Assembly (NCBI RefSeq): GCF_001904725.1
Contig: NZ_MRCE01000004.1
Location: forward strand, 56,406-120,405
Origin: Phormidium ambiguum IAM M-71
Lineage (GTDB): Bacteria; Cyanobacteriota; Cyanobacteriia; Cyanobacteriales; Aerosakkonemataceae
Direction: 5' to 3'
Length of the DNA stretch: 64,000 bases
The translations under genes and the position numbers were made by a program. How positions within the stretch are numbered: position 1 is the stretch's first letter; the number at the start of each line of letters is the position of its first letter. This document shows positions 47,058 through 55,170 of the stretch, piece by piece. A model generated the notes under the pieces. That model saw nothing but the letters and a program-made list of their open reading frames with translations. It was not told the DNA's origin and made no database searches.

Positions 47058-48577
47058 TGCATTGCTCCTGAAAATTGATGAGCGATCGCATGATGAACTT
47101 CACTCAGAAAAGCAACAACTTCTGGATTATCTGGTTGATAAGATTGGTCAAATAAAATCGAAACCATCACCCAAGTTGGTTCTCGGCGCGTCACTTCTCC
47201 CCAAATCCGAGAAACAAAATTATCAGTAGTTCGTTGGGAAGACTGAAACCAATAAACAGCTTTACGATTTCCCTCATTTAACGACAGCCAACGTCCTGTA
47301 AGTTCAGGAGTAATTTGCTGTTGTTTCATGCCATTCAAGCGAAATCCCATCCCAGCTAAACACAGTTCTGGGGCGTGTTGTGCCTGTCTCGTAGTACTAG
47401 AAACTAGCAGCATTGAACCAGAAACACCTTTAAACTCAAACCAATTTTTTTGTGCGTTTGTATCTGCATATCTAGCAAAAAATTCCTCTTCAACACTGGT
47501 TAAAGGAACATTTTGCATTGGAAAAGATAAGGATGCTTGCAGATTTGTTAAAGGCAAAGGTGTGGCTTTGAACGGCGAATGAGGAACAAAAGTTAACCCA
47601 AAAATACAAACAGCTAACACTATTTGCGTTAAGTAAGGGCTACGATTAAAACCACTTAAAACTTTTAATTGTTCCCTTGTCACCTTGTTCCCTTGTTCCC
47701 TTGTGATTCTGCTTACGCCTCGCAACAATCCCCAAGTGAACAAACAAGCGGTACTAAATCCCAAAATGCCTAATGGGATGTGCAATAAATGAGCGATTTC
47801 TGGTTGTTTAAAAATGTAGGTTGTGACAACTAGAATTAGTACTCTGGCAATATTAGCTAGTACTAAAAGGACAAAATTAGCGATACAAACGAGTAACCAA
47901 TGTAGCCCGATGCGGCGATTTTCTAACCAAGTTGCGGCGAGGAGAAACAAAGTTCCCACCCACAAACTTTTCATCCCACTACAAGGCAAATCGACGTGAG
48001 CAATCCCATTTTCTAACAGAATGATATCGTCTGAAGAAATTGCCGCAACATTCCCATGAGCAAGAATTCGTTCGACGGCGTGGGCGGTTAACAGACGCAT
48101 GGGAAAGCCCAAACCTGTTGTAAATTGGATGCTGAAGGGCAGCAAACAAGCAATGGCAAATGCTAAGGGCAATCCTTTTTGCCAACGTTCCGGGTTAAAG
48201 AAGAGTCCCAGTAGTCCGTAGGTTCCCAAAATGAACAGGAGGACGGGTAACTGTTCGAGGTTGAGGAAGTGGGGGATGGTGATGGATGCGATCGCACTTC
48301 CCATCATCACCATCAAAGGCAAAGTACGCAACACAGGAACGGCGGAAAAACTGAGTTTTTCAAAGTACCGTACTCCTTGAACGATCAGTACTAACCCCGC
48401 TAGTACTACTAAAATCAAAGACAAAGGAGTTGCTTTTGGCAAAGTTTGCCCTAACCATTGCAAACTCGATAAATTTAAATACAGCCAACTCAAAACTAAT
48501 AGGCAACTTCCACCCAAAGTTGCCCAACTTAGGCTTTGATTACTTTCAACGCGAATTAACTTGTCTTCACCGATCAT
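47054..48577 (-). CDS. xrtO: Exosortase O
   Basis: A protein of 507 residues from the ATG at 48577; a TTG at 48616 would give 520. Eight or nine membrane segments cover residues 20-290. The three exosortase catalytic residues are in place: Cys199 in LPCSGMKSLW, Arg245 in ANIARVLIL and His266 in LLHIPLGIL. A C-terminal EpsI-like domain (about 320-507) contains APELCLAGMGF and RAVYWFQSS-like strands. The linker at about 291-306 is encoded by a simple repeat. Exosortases cleave PEP-CTERM sorting signals. It forms one unit with the TIGR02921 gene downstream. Confidence 0.92.
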   Translation of the reverse strand: MIGEDKLIRVESNQSLSWATLGGSCLLVLSWLYLNLSSLQWLGQTLPKATPLSLILVVLAGLVLIVQGVRYFEKLSFSAVPVLRTLPLMVMMGSAIASITIPHFLNLEQLPVLLFILGTYGLLGLFFNPERWQKGLPLAFAIACLLPFSIQFTTGLGFPMRLLTAHAVERILAHGNVAAISSDDIILLENGIAHVDLPCSGMKSLWVGTLFLLAATWLENRRIGLHWLLVCIANFVLLVLANIARVLILVVTTYIFKQPEIAHLLHIPLGILGFSTACLFTWGLLRGVSRITREQGNKVTREQLKVLSGFNRSPYLTQIVLAVCIFGLTFVPHSPFKATPLPLTNLQASLSFPMQNVPLTSVEEEFFARYADTNAQKNWFEFKGVSGSMLLVSSTTRQAQHAPELCLAGMGFRLNGMKQQQITPELTGRWLSLNEGNRKAVYWFQSSQRTTDNFVSRIWGEVTRREPTWVMVSILFDQSYQPDNPEVVAFLSEVHHAIAHQFSGAMQ

Positions 48578-48700
48578 GTTAGCTACACTTTCCAGTGGTT
48601 TTCTGACAGTTCTCAAGAAATGTTGTGAGTAACTCGCCCCATTTCTCGGTCAAATTTCTGCTAACTTCAATTTTTCAGAACGACATTCCAGAACTAATCT

Positions 48701-48806
48701 GTCACGCATATAAATCATTTATTGACATTGCAGGGGGGCAGGGAAGAGGATTAGACCATTTTTCTTCTGTTTCCAAACAATCTAATTTAAATGCGGAACA
48801 GCTTAT
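48701..48806. mobile_element. TAAGCT-ended MITE-like element, copy 2
   Basis: About 105 bp aligning with 30536-30638, with about a dozen substitutions and no gaps through most of its length. The left end is decayed (TAATCTGTCACGC) and the right end GCGGAACAGCTTAT is intact. Confidence 0.6.
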
Positions 48807-48986
48807 AGCAGAGGGTAGAAGGTAAGACCCAAGAAATCAATAATTTGGGAAATCAAGAATCGCTTAATCGCCTTGACGGTTGCTATAATTCTGATAAAGC
48901 GTGACCAAAGGAAATTACTTAAACAAGACTTAAGCATGGAAATGGTGCGTTACAGGGGCAGCTGCACTTAATATCAGTAAAAATCA

Positions 48987-49075
48987 CTAATAGACCTCTC
49001 CAAAATAGAATCTCAAAGGCAGGATGGATGCCTACCCTACAAGAGTTATTGGAGAGGTCTATTAGACTTAATCTG
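48987..49075. mobile_element. 89-bp element with perfect 17-bp inverted ends
   Basis: CTAATAGACCTCTCCAA (48987-49003) and its exact reverse complement (49059-49075) flank 55 bp that contain an inner GGCAGGATGGATGCC stem. It has MITE-like size and structure and sits 38 bp before the start of the 1401-residue kinase. No second copy is in the window. Confidence 0.6.
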
Positions 49076-49113
49076 ATGAAAATGTTGTTTAGCCAAGCGA
49101 TACCATTCATTGT

Positions 49114-52100
49114 ATGACATCTCCAATCAGTAATAATTCTGGCTTCACTCAACCAATTAAGGAAGAAGATCCAACCCAACAATCTCTAAAAAGTGAGAAA
49201 TTGCAGATATTGTTTGAAACGGCTTTTGATGCAATGGCGATCGCAGACGATCGCGGACGCTACCTAAAAGTTAATACAGCGGCTTGTGAATTATTTGGTC
49301 TAGAAAACGATCGACTGCTGGAACGTTGCATCACCGAATTTGTCGCACCAGAATTTGATTTTCCAACCTTATGGCAAGAACTTCCACAACAGAATAAAGT
49401 ACACAGTGAGTTCTGCTTAGCGCGGGTTGATGGGGAACTCCGTGTAGTGGAATATGCAGCAACTGCGAACTTTTTACCTCACTGCCATCTTTTAGTAATG
49501 CGAGATATTACGCAACGCAGACAAGCCGAGGAAAAAGTCCAAGAACTTACTCATCAACTCGCACAAACCGAAGCTCAACTACGGTTAGAGTCTGAGAACA
49601 TAGTTACTTCCTCAGAAAGCCATTGCCTAGAGCAAATAGCCCGTCATATTCCAGGGGTTATTTATCAGTTTCGGCTGCGCCCTGATGGGACTTCCCATTT
49701 TCCATACACCAGCGAAGGGTTAAGAGAAATTTACGGCGTTGATCCAGAAGAAGTGCGGGAGGATGCCTCTAAGGTTTTTACAGTTGTTCATTCTGAAGAC
49801 TTCGATCGCGTTCATCAATCTATACTCAAATCAGCCGCAGAACTTAGCTCTTGGTATTGCGAATATCGAGTTTGTTTCCCGGATGGGCGGATGCTATGGT
49901 TAGTAGGTCATGCTACGCCGCAAAGGGAGCCTGATGGCAGTACCCTTTGGCATGGTTATATCAGGGATATTACAAACCGCAAACAGTCTGAAGCTGACAA
50001 TCAACGCCAGCTTGCCATTCTAGAAAGCACGTCAGATTTAATCGGAACTTCTGATGTAACGGGTAAAGCTATTTATCTGAATCGAGCTTGGCGAAATCTG
50101 CTGAATAATGATGATGAAGCGATCGCTAAACTGCAAATATCTTCATTTCATCCAGAATGGGCTTTAGATATTATCTTAAATCAGGGTTTGCCAGAAGCAA
50201 TACGTTCCGGCATTTGGCACGGCGAGACAGCAATACTAGATCCGACTGGGCGCGAAATTCCTGTTTCTCAAGTAGTGGTAGCTCATAAATCAACAGATGG
50301 AGAAGTGGAATACTTCTCTACGATCGTTCGGGATATTACAGAGAGTAAAGCCACAGAACTCGCTCTTCGCAATTCCTTAAAACAATTATCAGAGATTAAA
50401 TTTGCTTTGGATCAAGCCGCGATCGTTGTCATTACCGATCGGCAAGGAATTATTAAGTATGTCAATGACAAATTTTGCAAAATTTCTCAATATTCTAGAG
50501 CAGAACTCATTGGTCAAAACCATCGCTTGATCAATTCCGGTTATCATCCTAAAGAGTTTTTCCAAAATCTTTGGCAGACAATTTCAACCGGACAAGTTTG
50601 GCAAGGAGAAATTAAAAATAGAGCCAAAGATGGAACCTATTATTGGGTAAATACCACCATTGTTCCTTTGCTCAACGAGCATAATCAACCAAGTCAGTAT
50701 TTAGCAATTCGATCTGATATTACATCGCGCCAAGAAACGGAAGCTAAATTAATCGAAACTACTCAACTACAACAAGCCATTTTAGACAGCGCTCACTATA
50801 CGATTATTTCAACTGATACTAATGGGATTATTAAAACCATTAATGCTGCGGCTCAAAAAATGTTGGGTTATTCATCAGCAGAATTAGTAGATAAAGTTAC
50901 ACCAGCAATTTTTCACGATATAGAAGAAATTAAACAACGTGCGATCGAACTAAGCTCTGAACTGGGTAAATCTATTTCCCCAGGATTTGAAGTATTTGTT
51001 GCTAAGGCACGTTTGGGAATAATTGATGAATATGAATGGTCTTATATTCGTAAAGATGGTTCGCGCTTTCCCGTGCAACTTTCTGTTACTGCTTTGCGCG
51101 ATCGAGAAGGGGAAATTACTGGATTTTTGGGCATAGGAAATGACATCACCGAACGCAAAGAAGCCGAAAAAAACCTCCGTCAAAATGAGCAAAAGTATCA
51201 TCAGATTCTTGATGCTATTACTGATATGGTACTGGTCAAAGGGCCTAAATCTCGTATTGTGTGGGCAAATAAGGCATTTCGAGACTATTATGGCTTGAGC
51301 AACGAGCAACTCAAAGATATGATTGATGCGCCATTTAATCAACCAGATTATACGTTGCAATACATTCGGGATGATGCTTATGTATTTGAAACTGGGCAAT
51401 CTTTGGAAATTGAGGAACCTGTGACTCGTTATGATGGCAAAGTGAAGATGTTCAACACCATTAAGTCAGTTATTCGCAACGAAGTTGGTGAAAAAATCTT
51501 AACTGTAGGCGTATCTCGTGATATTAGCGATCGCAAGCAAGCAGAAAAAGCCTTACGAGAAAGTGAAGAAAAATTGCGATCGCTTTTTGAGTTATGTCCA
51601 GTAGGAATTGCACTCAACGATCTGCAAGGTAAATTTATTGAAGTTAATAAAGCTTTTGAAACAATTACTAGCTATTCTTTAGCTGAATTGAATCAATTAA
51701 GTTATTGGGATTTGACTCCGAAAAAGTATGCTGATGAAGAAGCCCGTCAATTAAAATTACTTAATACCATTGGTCGTTACGGCCCTTATCAAAAAGAGTA
51801 TATCCGCAAGGATGGTTCTTTGCTACCTGTGGAATTGCAGGGACTTTTGGTAACAGGAAAAGAGGGAAATCAATATATCTGGTCAATTATTGTTGATATC
51901 GCAGAACGCAAACGACAAGAACAAGCTTTCCGCTTAATTGTTGAAGGTACAGCAGCGAAAACAGGGGCAGCATTCTTCAAAAGTTGTGTGCAATATCTCG
52001 CCCAAGTATTAGAAGTACGTTATGCTTTGATTGCTGAATTTGTTGATTCAGAAAAATTGCAAATCAAAACTTTAGCATTTTGGGCAGGAGATGATTTTGG

Positions 52101-53319
52101 CGATAATTTTACTTACAATTTAGCCGGAGTACCCTGTGAGAATGTTTATACTCAAGGTCAGTTGTGCGTATATCCAAATTCAGTGCGATCGCTCTTTCCC
52201 AAAAGCACAGATTTAATCAGATTAGAAGCCGAAAGTTATGCAGGTTTACCAATTGTAGATGCTGCTGGTAATTGTTTGGGATTACTAGCAGTTTTAGACA
52301 CTAAACCAATGGAAGAAGACTTCAAAATGCAGTCAGCTATCTTGAGGATTTTTGCCACTCGTGCAGGTGCAGAAATAGAACGGATCAACGCAGAAGCAGC
52401 CTTAAGACAAAAAACGGAAGAATTAGAAACAACTTTGAACAAATTGCAAAATACCCAAACTCAATTAATTCAAGCTGAAAAAATGTCCAGTTTAGGACAA
52501 TTAGTTGCCGGAATTGCCCATGAAATTAATAATCCAGTTAATTTTATTTACGGCAATATTGAACCTGCCAAGGATTATGCAAGTAACTTAATTGAGCTAA
52601 TTCAACTTTACCAAAAGTACTATCCTAATCCACCTTCAGAAATTTATGATTTCACAGAAGAGATCGAATTGGAGTATCTAGCCAGTGATTTTCCTAAATT
52701 ATTAACATCAATGAAAACAGGCTCTATACGCATTAGAGATATTGTTAAATCTTTGCGGACATTTTCGCGTTTGGATGAAGCCCTTTTGAAACAAATAGAT
52801 ATTCATGAAAATCTTGAGAGTACCTTAGTTATTTTACAAAATCGGTTGAACGGTCGCACGGGAACCCCAGAAATTCAGATTAATAAAAATTACGGTCACT
52901 TACCTTTAGTAGAATGTTATGGTGGTTTATTAAATCAAGTATTAATGAATTTGTTAATGAATGCTATTGATGCGATCGAACAACAACGAGAAACTCTAAA
53001 CTCTACGGAAAAATCAAACTATTACGGTCAGATTACGATTACAACTTCTGTTTGTTCGGAAAATCAAGTTGCGATCTCCATTAAAGATAACGGTTGTGGT
53101 ATGAGTCCCCAAGTCCAAGAAAAGATATTTAATCCCTTTTTTACAACTAAAGCGATCGGCAAAGGTACAGGAATGGGATTAGCAATTAGCTATCAAATTA
53201 TGACAGAAAATCATCAGGGTAAATTGCGGTGTTTTTCAATTCAGGGAAAAGGAAGTGAGTTTCAAATTGAGTTACCAATTCACGATTGTCGTTATGATAA
53301 AAAATGTAGGACTAAATAG
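49114..53319 (+). CDS. Multi-PAS/GAF sensor histidine kinase (1401 residues)
   Basis: A soluble kinase. About seven PAS domains in series (roughly 27-140, 170-290, 300-415, 425-545, 550-680, 690-805, 815-930) are mostly followed by PAC strands ending DITERK or DISDRK. A GAF-like domain (about 935-1090) is homologous to that in the kinase at 13.5-15.7 kb. Then come a coiled coil, HisKA with phospho-His1136 in IAHEINNPVNFIYG, and HATPase_c ending GKGTGMGLAISYQI. No membrane segments. No response regulator is adjacent. Ligands are not evident. The start ATG lies just after an 89-bp inverted-repeat element. Confidence 0.92.
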   Translation: MTSPISNNSGFTQPIKEEDPTQQSLKSEKLQILFETAFDAMAIADDRGRYLKVNTAACELFGLENDRLLERCITEFVAPEFDFPTLWQELPQQNKVHSEFCLARVDGELRVVEYAATANFLPHCHLLVMRDITQRRQAEEKVQELTHQLAQTEAQLRLESENIVTSSESHCLEQIARHIPGVIYQFRLRPDGTSHFPYTSEGLREIYGVDPEEVREDASKVFTVVHSEDFDRVHQSILKSAAELSSWYCEYRVCFPDGRMLWLVGHATPQREPDGSTLWHGYIRDITNRKQSEADNQRQLAILESTSDLIGTSDVTGKAIYLNRAWRNLLNNDDEAIAKLQISSFHPEWALDIILNQGLPEAIRSGIWHGETAILDPTGREIPVSQVVVAHKSTDGEVEYFSTIVRDITESKATELALRNSLKQLSEIKFALDQAAIVVITDRQGIIKYVNDKFCKISQYSRAELIGQNHRLINSGYHPKEFFQNLWQTISTGQVWQGEIKNRAKDGTYYWVNTTIVPLLNEHNQPSQYLAIRSDITSRQETEAKLIETTQLQQAILDSAHYTIISTDTNGIIKTINAAAQKMLGYSSAELVDKVTPAIFHDIEEIKQRAIELSSELGKSISPGFEVFVAKARLGIIDEYEWSYIRKDGSRFPVQLSVTALRDREGEITGFLGIGNDITERKEAEKNLRQNEQKYHQILDAITDMVLVKGPKSRIVWANKAFRDYYGLSNEQLKDMIDAPFNQPDYTLQYIRDDAYVFETGQSLEIEEPVTRYDGKVKMFNTIKSVIRNEVGEKILTVGVSRDISDRKQAEKALRESEEKLRSLFELCPVGIALNDLQGKFIEVNKAFETITSYSLAELNQLSYWDLTPKKYADEEARQLKLLNTIGRYGPYQKEYIRKDGSLLPVELQGLLVTGKEGNQYIWSIIVDIAERKRQEQAFRLIVEGTAAKTGAAFFKSCVQYLAQVLEVRYALIAEFVDSEKLQIKTLAFWAGDDFGDNFTYNLAGVPCENVYTQGQLCVYPNSVRSLFPKSTDLIRLEAESYAGLPIVDAAGNCLGLLAVLDTKPMEEDFKMQSAILRIFATRAGAEIERINAEAALRQKTEELETTLNKLQNTQTQLIQAEKMSSLGQLVAGIAHEINNPVNFIYGNIEPAKDYASNLIELIQLYQKYYPNPPSEIYDFTEEIELEYLASDFPKLLTSMKTGSIRIRDIVKSLRTFSRLDEALLKQIDIHENLESTLVILQNRLNGRTGTPEIQINKNYGHLPLVECYGGLLNQVLMNLLMNAIDAIEQQRETLNSTEKSNYYGQITITTSVCSENQVAISIKDNGCGMSPQVQEKIFNPFFTTKAIGKGTGMGLAISYQIMTENHQGKLRCFSIQGKGSEFQIELPIHDCRYDKKCRTK

Positions 53320-53380
53320 TTAGGAAAGCAAAAAAATTATCGCAATTATTTTTTCTTAAGATTGCACAAATGCGATCGCT

Positions 53381-53414
53381 TCCCAAAATAAAAACCCCAG
53401 CTAAATAGCTGAGG
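53381..53414 (-). terminator. Terminator of psb34
   Basis: On the minus strand CCTCAGCTA (53414-53406) pairs with TAGCTGGGG (53403-53395) through a 2-nt loop, with one G-U pair. TTTTTATTTT follows. It lies 66 bp after the psb34 stop. Confidence 0.8.
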
Positions 53415-53479
53415 CTCGTTTGAGAGAATTCCTATGTCAACACGATTCACCTTAGTTAAATCTTTAAATCTTCAAATCA

Positions 53480-53647
53480 TTAGCTAACCCCAAAAGCTGT
53501 CAAAAGTAACACACTGACGAACAGGACTGCTACCGCACCTTGGAACAGGTAACTTTTTTGTTGCTCTTGTGAAGGGTATTCAGCACAGTAAACGGTAGGC
53601 TCAACAGCGTAGTTGTTCAAAACGCCTCTGTCATCAGTAGTGTACAT
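53480..53647 (-). CDS. psb34: Photosystem II assembly protein Psb34 (ssl1498 family)
   Basis: A 55-residue protein reading MYTTDDRGVLNNYAVEPTVY at the start and ending with a single membrane helix, GAVAVLFVSVLLLTAFGVS. This is the ssl1498 light-harvesting-like family, known as Psb34, which associates with PSII assembly intermediates in the thylakoid. The conserved N-terminal stretch NNYAVEP and AEYPS-EQQ are present. AAAGGAAAGAG gives a good ribosome site. An HLR1 (RpaB) box overlaps the -10, which fits high-light control. A terminator follows. Confidence 0.92.
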   Translation of the reverse strand: MYTTDDRGVLNNYAVEPTVYCAEYPSQEQQKSYLFQGAVAVLFVSVLLLTAFGVS

Positions 53648-53670
53648 TTGTCTCTTTCCTTTTGTTAACT

Positions 53671-53709
53671 TATGTAAATAAATGTAACAGTTTATTTACA
53701 AAGTGTCAA
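53671..53709 (-). promoter_or_regulatory. psb34 promoter with HLR1 box
   Basis: The minus strand has TTGACA (53709-53704), a 16-bp gap and TACATT (53687-53682). The HLR1 consensus for RpaB, (G/T)TTACA(T/A)(T/A)NN repeated, is matched perfectly by GTTACATT-TA-TTTACATA at 53688-53671. The box overlaps the -10, a position linked with repression. Confidence 0.75.
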
Positions 53710-53754
53710 CAGATAAAATGACTATGGTAAAGAAATTGCTGGAAGTACTGATGA

Positions 53755-53884
53755 AAGGGGAAAGGGGGAAAAGGGGAAAAAGGGGAAAAAGGGAAGTTTG
53801 ACTTTCTGTGTCTTTGCCCCCTTGCCCCCTTGCCCCCCTGCCCCCCTGCGGTCTCAATAAGTGATTTAAATGCGTGATAGCTTA
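53755..53884. repeat. G-rich and C-rich simple repeats plus partial TAAGCT element
   Basis: A run of AAAGGGG units (53755-53796) is followed by a CCCCCTTG run (53813-53849) and then an inverted 37-bp fragment of the TAAGCT element (53848-53884). The last three bases of the fragment are the TTA that gives the stop codon of the DUF2358 gene. Confidence 0.75.
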
Positions 53885-54298
53885 TTGGGGCAGAAACTGC
53901 TTTAAAATTTCACTGGGATGACGATCCCAGGTGTCTATATGTTCATAAATCAAATTTTCTTTAGTTAATTTGTAGGTCGAGTAACCATTGAAAAATATGT
54001 TAGCCTTCCAAGGAAGGCGTAACTTTCCTCGAACAGTCCAATTTGCCAAAATAATATCTGCTGCGGTTTGTTTCACATCATGCAAATCGAAGTAAAGTTC
54101 GGTGAAAAATAGCTTTCCATGAAATCGCAGCGTCCAAAAGATTATTCTATAGTTAAATTTGCCTTTGAATTTGTTAACTGGGTCTTGAAAGTAAATATCT
54201 TTAGTGTAGATATCATAAGAAATGTCTTTCTCGAAAAGGGTTGGTAAGTCTTGTTCGAGAGTGATAATTACTTGTTGAATTTGTTGTTGATTTTCCAC
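53882..54298 (-). CDS. DUF2358 protein (SnoaL-like)
   Basis: A 138-residue single-domain protein with the pattern of DUF2358: an N-terminal helix VIITLEQDLPTLFEKDISYDIYT, then FQDPVNKFKGKFNYRI, an alpha+beta barrel-like core and a final strand with IYEHIDTWDRHPS. It is a cyanobacterial and plastid family of unknown function, with a fold like SnoaL or NTF2. The stop codon TAA coincides with the terminal base triplet of a mobile-repeat fragment. It is followed 18 bp upstream (on its strand) by the creatininase-type gene, so the two may be co-transcribed. Confidence 0.87.
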   Translation of the reverse strand: MENQQQIQQVIITLEQDLPTLFEKDISYDIYTKDIYFQDPVNKFKGKFNYRIIFWTLRFHGKLFFTELYFDLHDVKQTAADIILANWTVRGKLRLPWKANIFFNGYSTYKLTKENLIYEHIDTWDRHPSEILKQFLPQ

Positions 54299-54316
54299 GA
54301 TTTATGAGTATGTAGA

Positions 54317-55123
54317 CTATATAGAAGTTTGAGGTTGTTGGAAAGCGTAGATATCTTTGATGACTTTTACCCAACCGTCGGAAACTGATTCTAAAATGCG
54401 ATCGCCTTTTTCCTTAGTCGCCGTAGTTGGATCGCCAATAACGCCACTTTTGCTTAAATCTTTTGTCACCCAAGCAAAGGGTAGATTTCCTTCCATACTC
54501 AAAAGAGTATCTTTTGGAAGTTCTGGGGGATATTCTGCGATCGCATTTTCCATTTTTACTTGGTCTGGCAAAATCGAAAGCAACAAACTAGTTTCTGCAT
54601 CTCCCCCATGAATTCCCAACTCTCTTTCTTTTAAAGTTAGTAACTCTCCAACATTGTGAGGAACGCGCCAAGTAAACAAAGGAAAAACCATTAAATCATC
54701 GTATTTTAAATGTAAATCTCGCGCCGCAATTTCCATTATTTGTGGTTGTCCGCCATGCGAATTCATTAATACTAATTTGCGAAAACCTGCCCGATAAATA
54801 CTTTCCGCAATTTCCCAAATAGTTGCCATTAATGTTGGGTAACTTAGCGTAATTGTACCGGGAAAATGCCAATGTTCGTTAGATTTCCCGTAATAAAGAG
54901 TTGGTAAGGCGAAAGCGGGAATTTCTGCATCTAATTTTTCTAATGCTTTACCTAATACTGCCACACCGATCGCAGCATCGACAATTAATGGTAAATGGGG
55001 GCCGTGTTGTTCGATCGCACCCACAGGTAAAATTAACACGACATTTGCCTTATCTGGCATTTCTGCAACTTCTTTCCAAGTTAAGTAAGGAAAAAAGCGT
55101 TTTGGGGGAATAAAACTGTGCAT
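54317..55123 (-). CDS. Creatininase-family amidohydrolase
   Basis: A 268-residue protein with the metal-binding N-terminus VGAIEQHGPHLPLIVD (Glu38, His40, Asp49). NSHGGQPQIMEIAARD and GIHGGDAETSLLL, which carry the other His, Asp and Glu ligands, follow. The family hydrolyses cyclic amides or related substrates (creatinine, and in other members mycofactocin or FAPy intermediates). The substrate here is unknown. It is on the same strand as the DUF2358 gene and the GT1 gene, 47 bp downstream of the latter. Confidence 0.92.
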   Translation of the reverse strand: MHSFIPPKRFFPYLTWKEVAEMPDKANVVLILPVGAIEQHGPHLPLIVDAAIGVAVLGKALEKLDAEIPAFALPTLYYGKSNEHWHFPGTITLSYPTLMATIWEIAESIYRAGFRKLVLMNSHGGQPQIMEIAARDLHLKYDDLMVFPLFTWRVPHNVGELLTLKERELGIHGGDAETSLLLSILPDQVKMENAIAEYPPELPKDTLLSMEGNLPFAWVTKDLSKSGVIGDPTTATKEKGDRILESVSDGWVKVIKDIYAFQQPQTSI

Positions 55124-55170
55124 GATGGAAAATAATAAATACGGTTGGTAATTATTAGATAAATGATAAA

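Larger units (their letters stand above)
48578..49113. other. Repeat-containing intergenic region
   Basis: A 536-bp noncoding region holding a TAAGCT-type element (48701-48806) and an 89-bp inverted-repeat element (48987-49075). An ORF at 48625-48825 runs through the first repeat and is not taken as a gene. The rest presumably holds the promoters of xrtO and the large kinase; none is clear. Confidence 0.6.
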
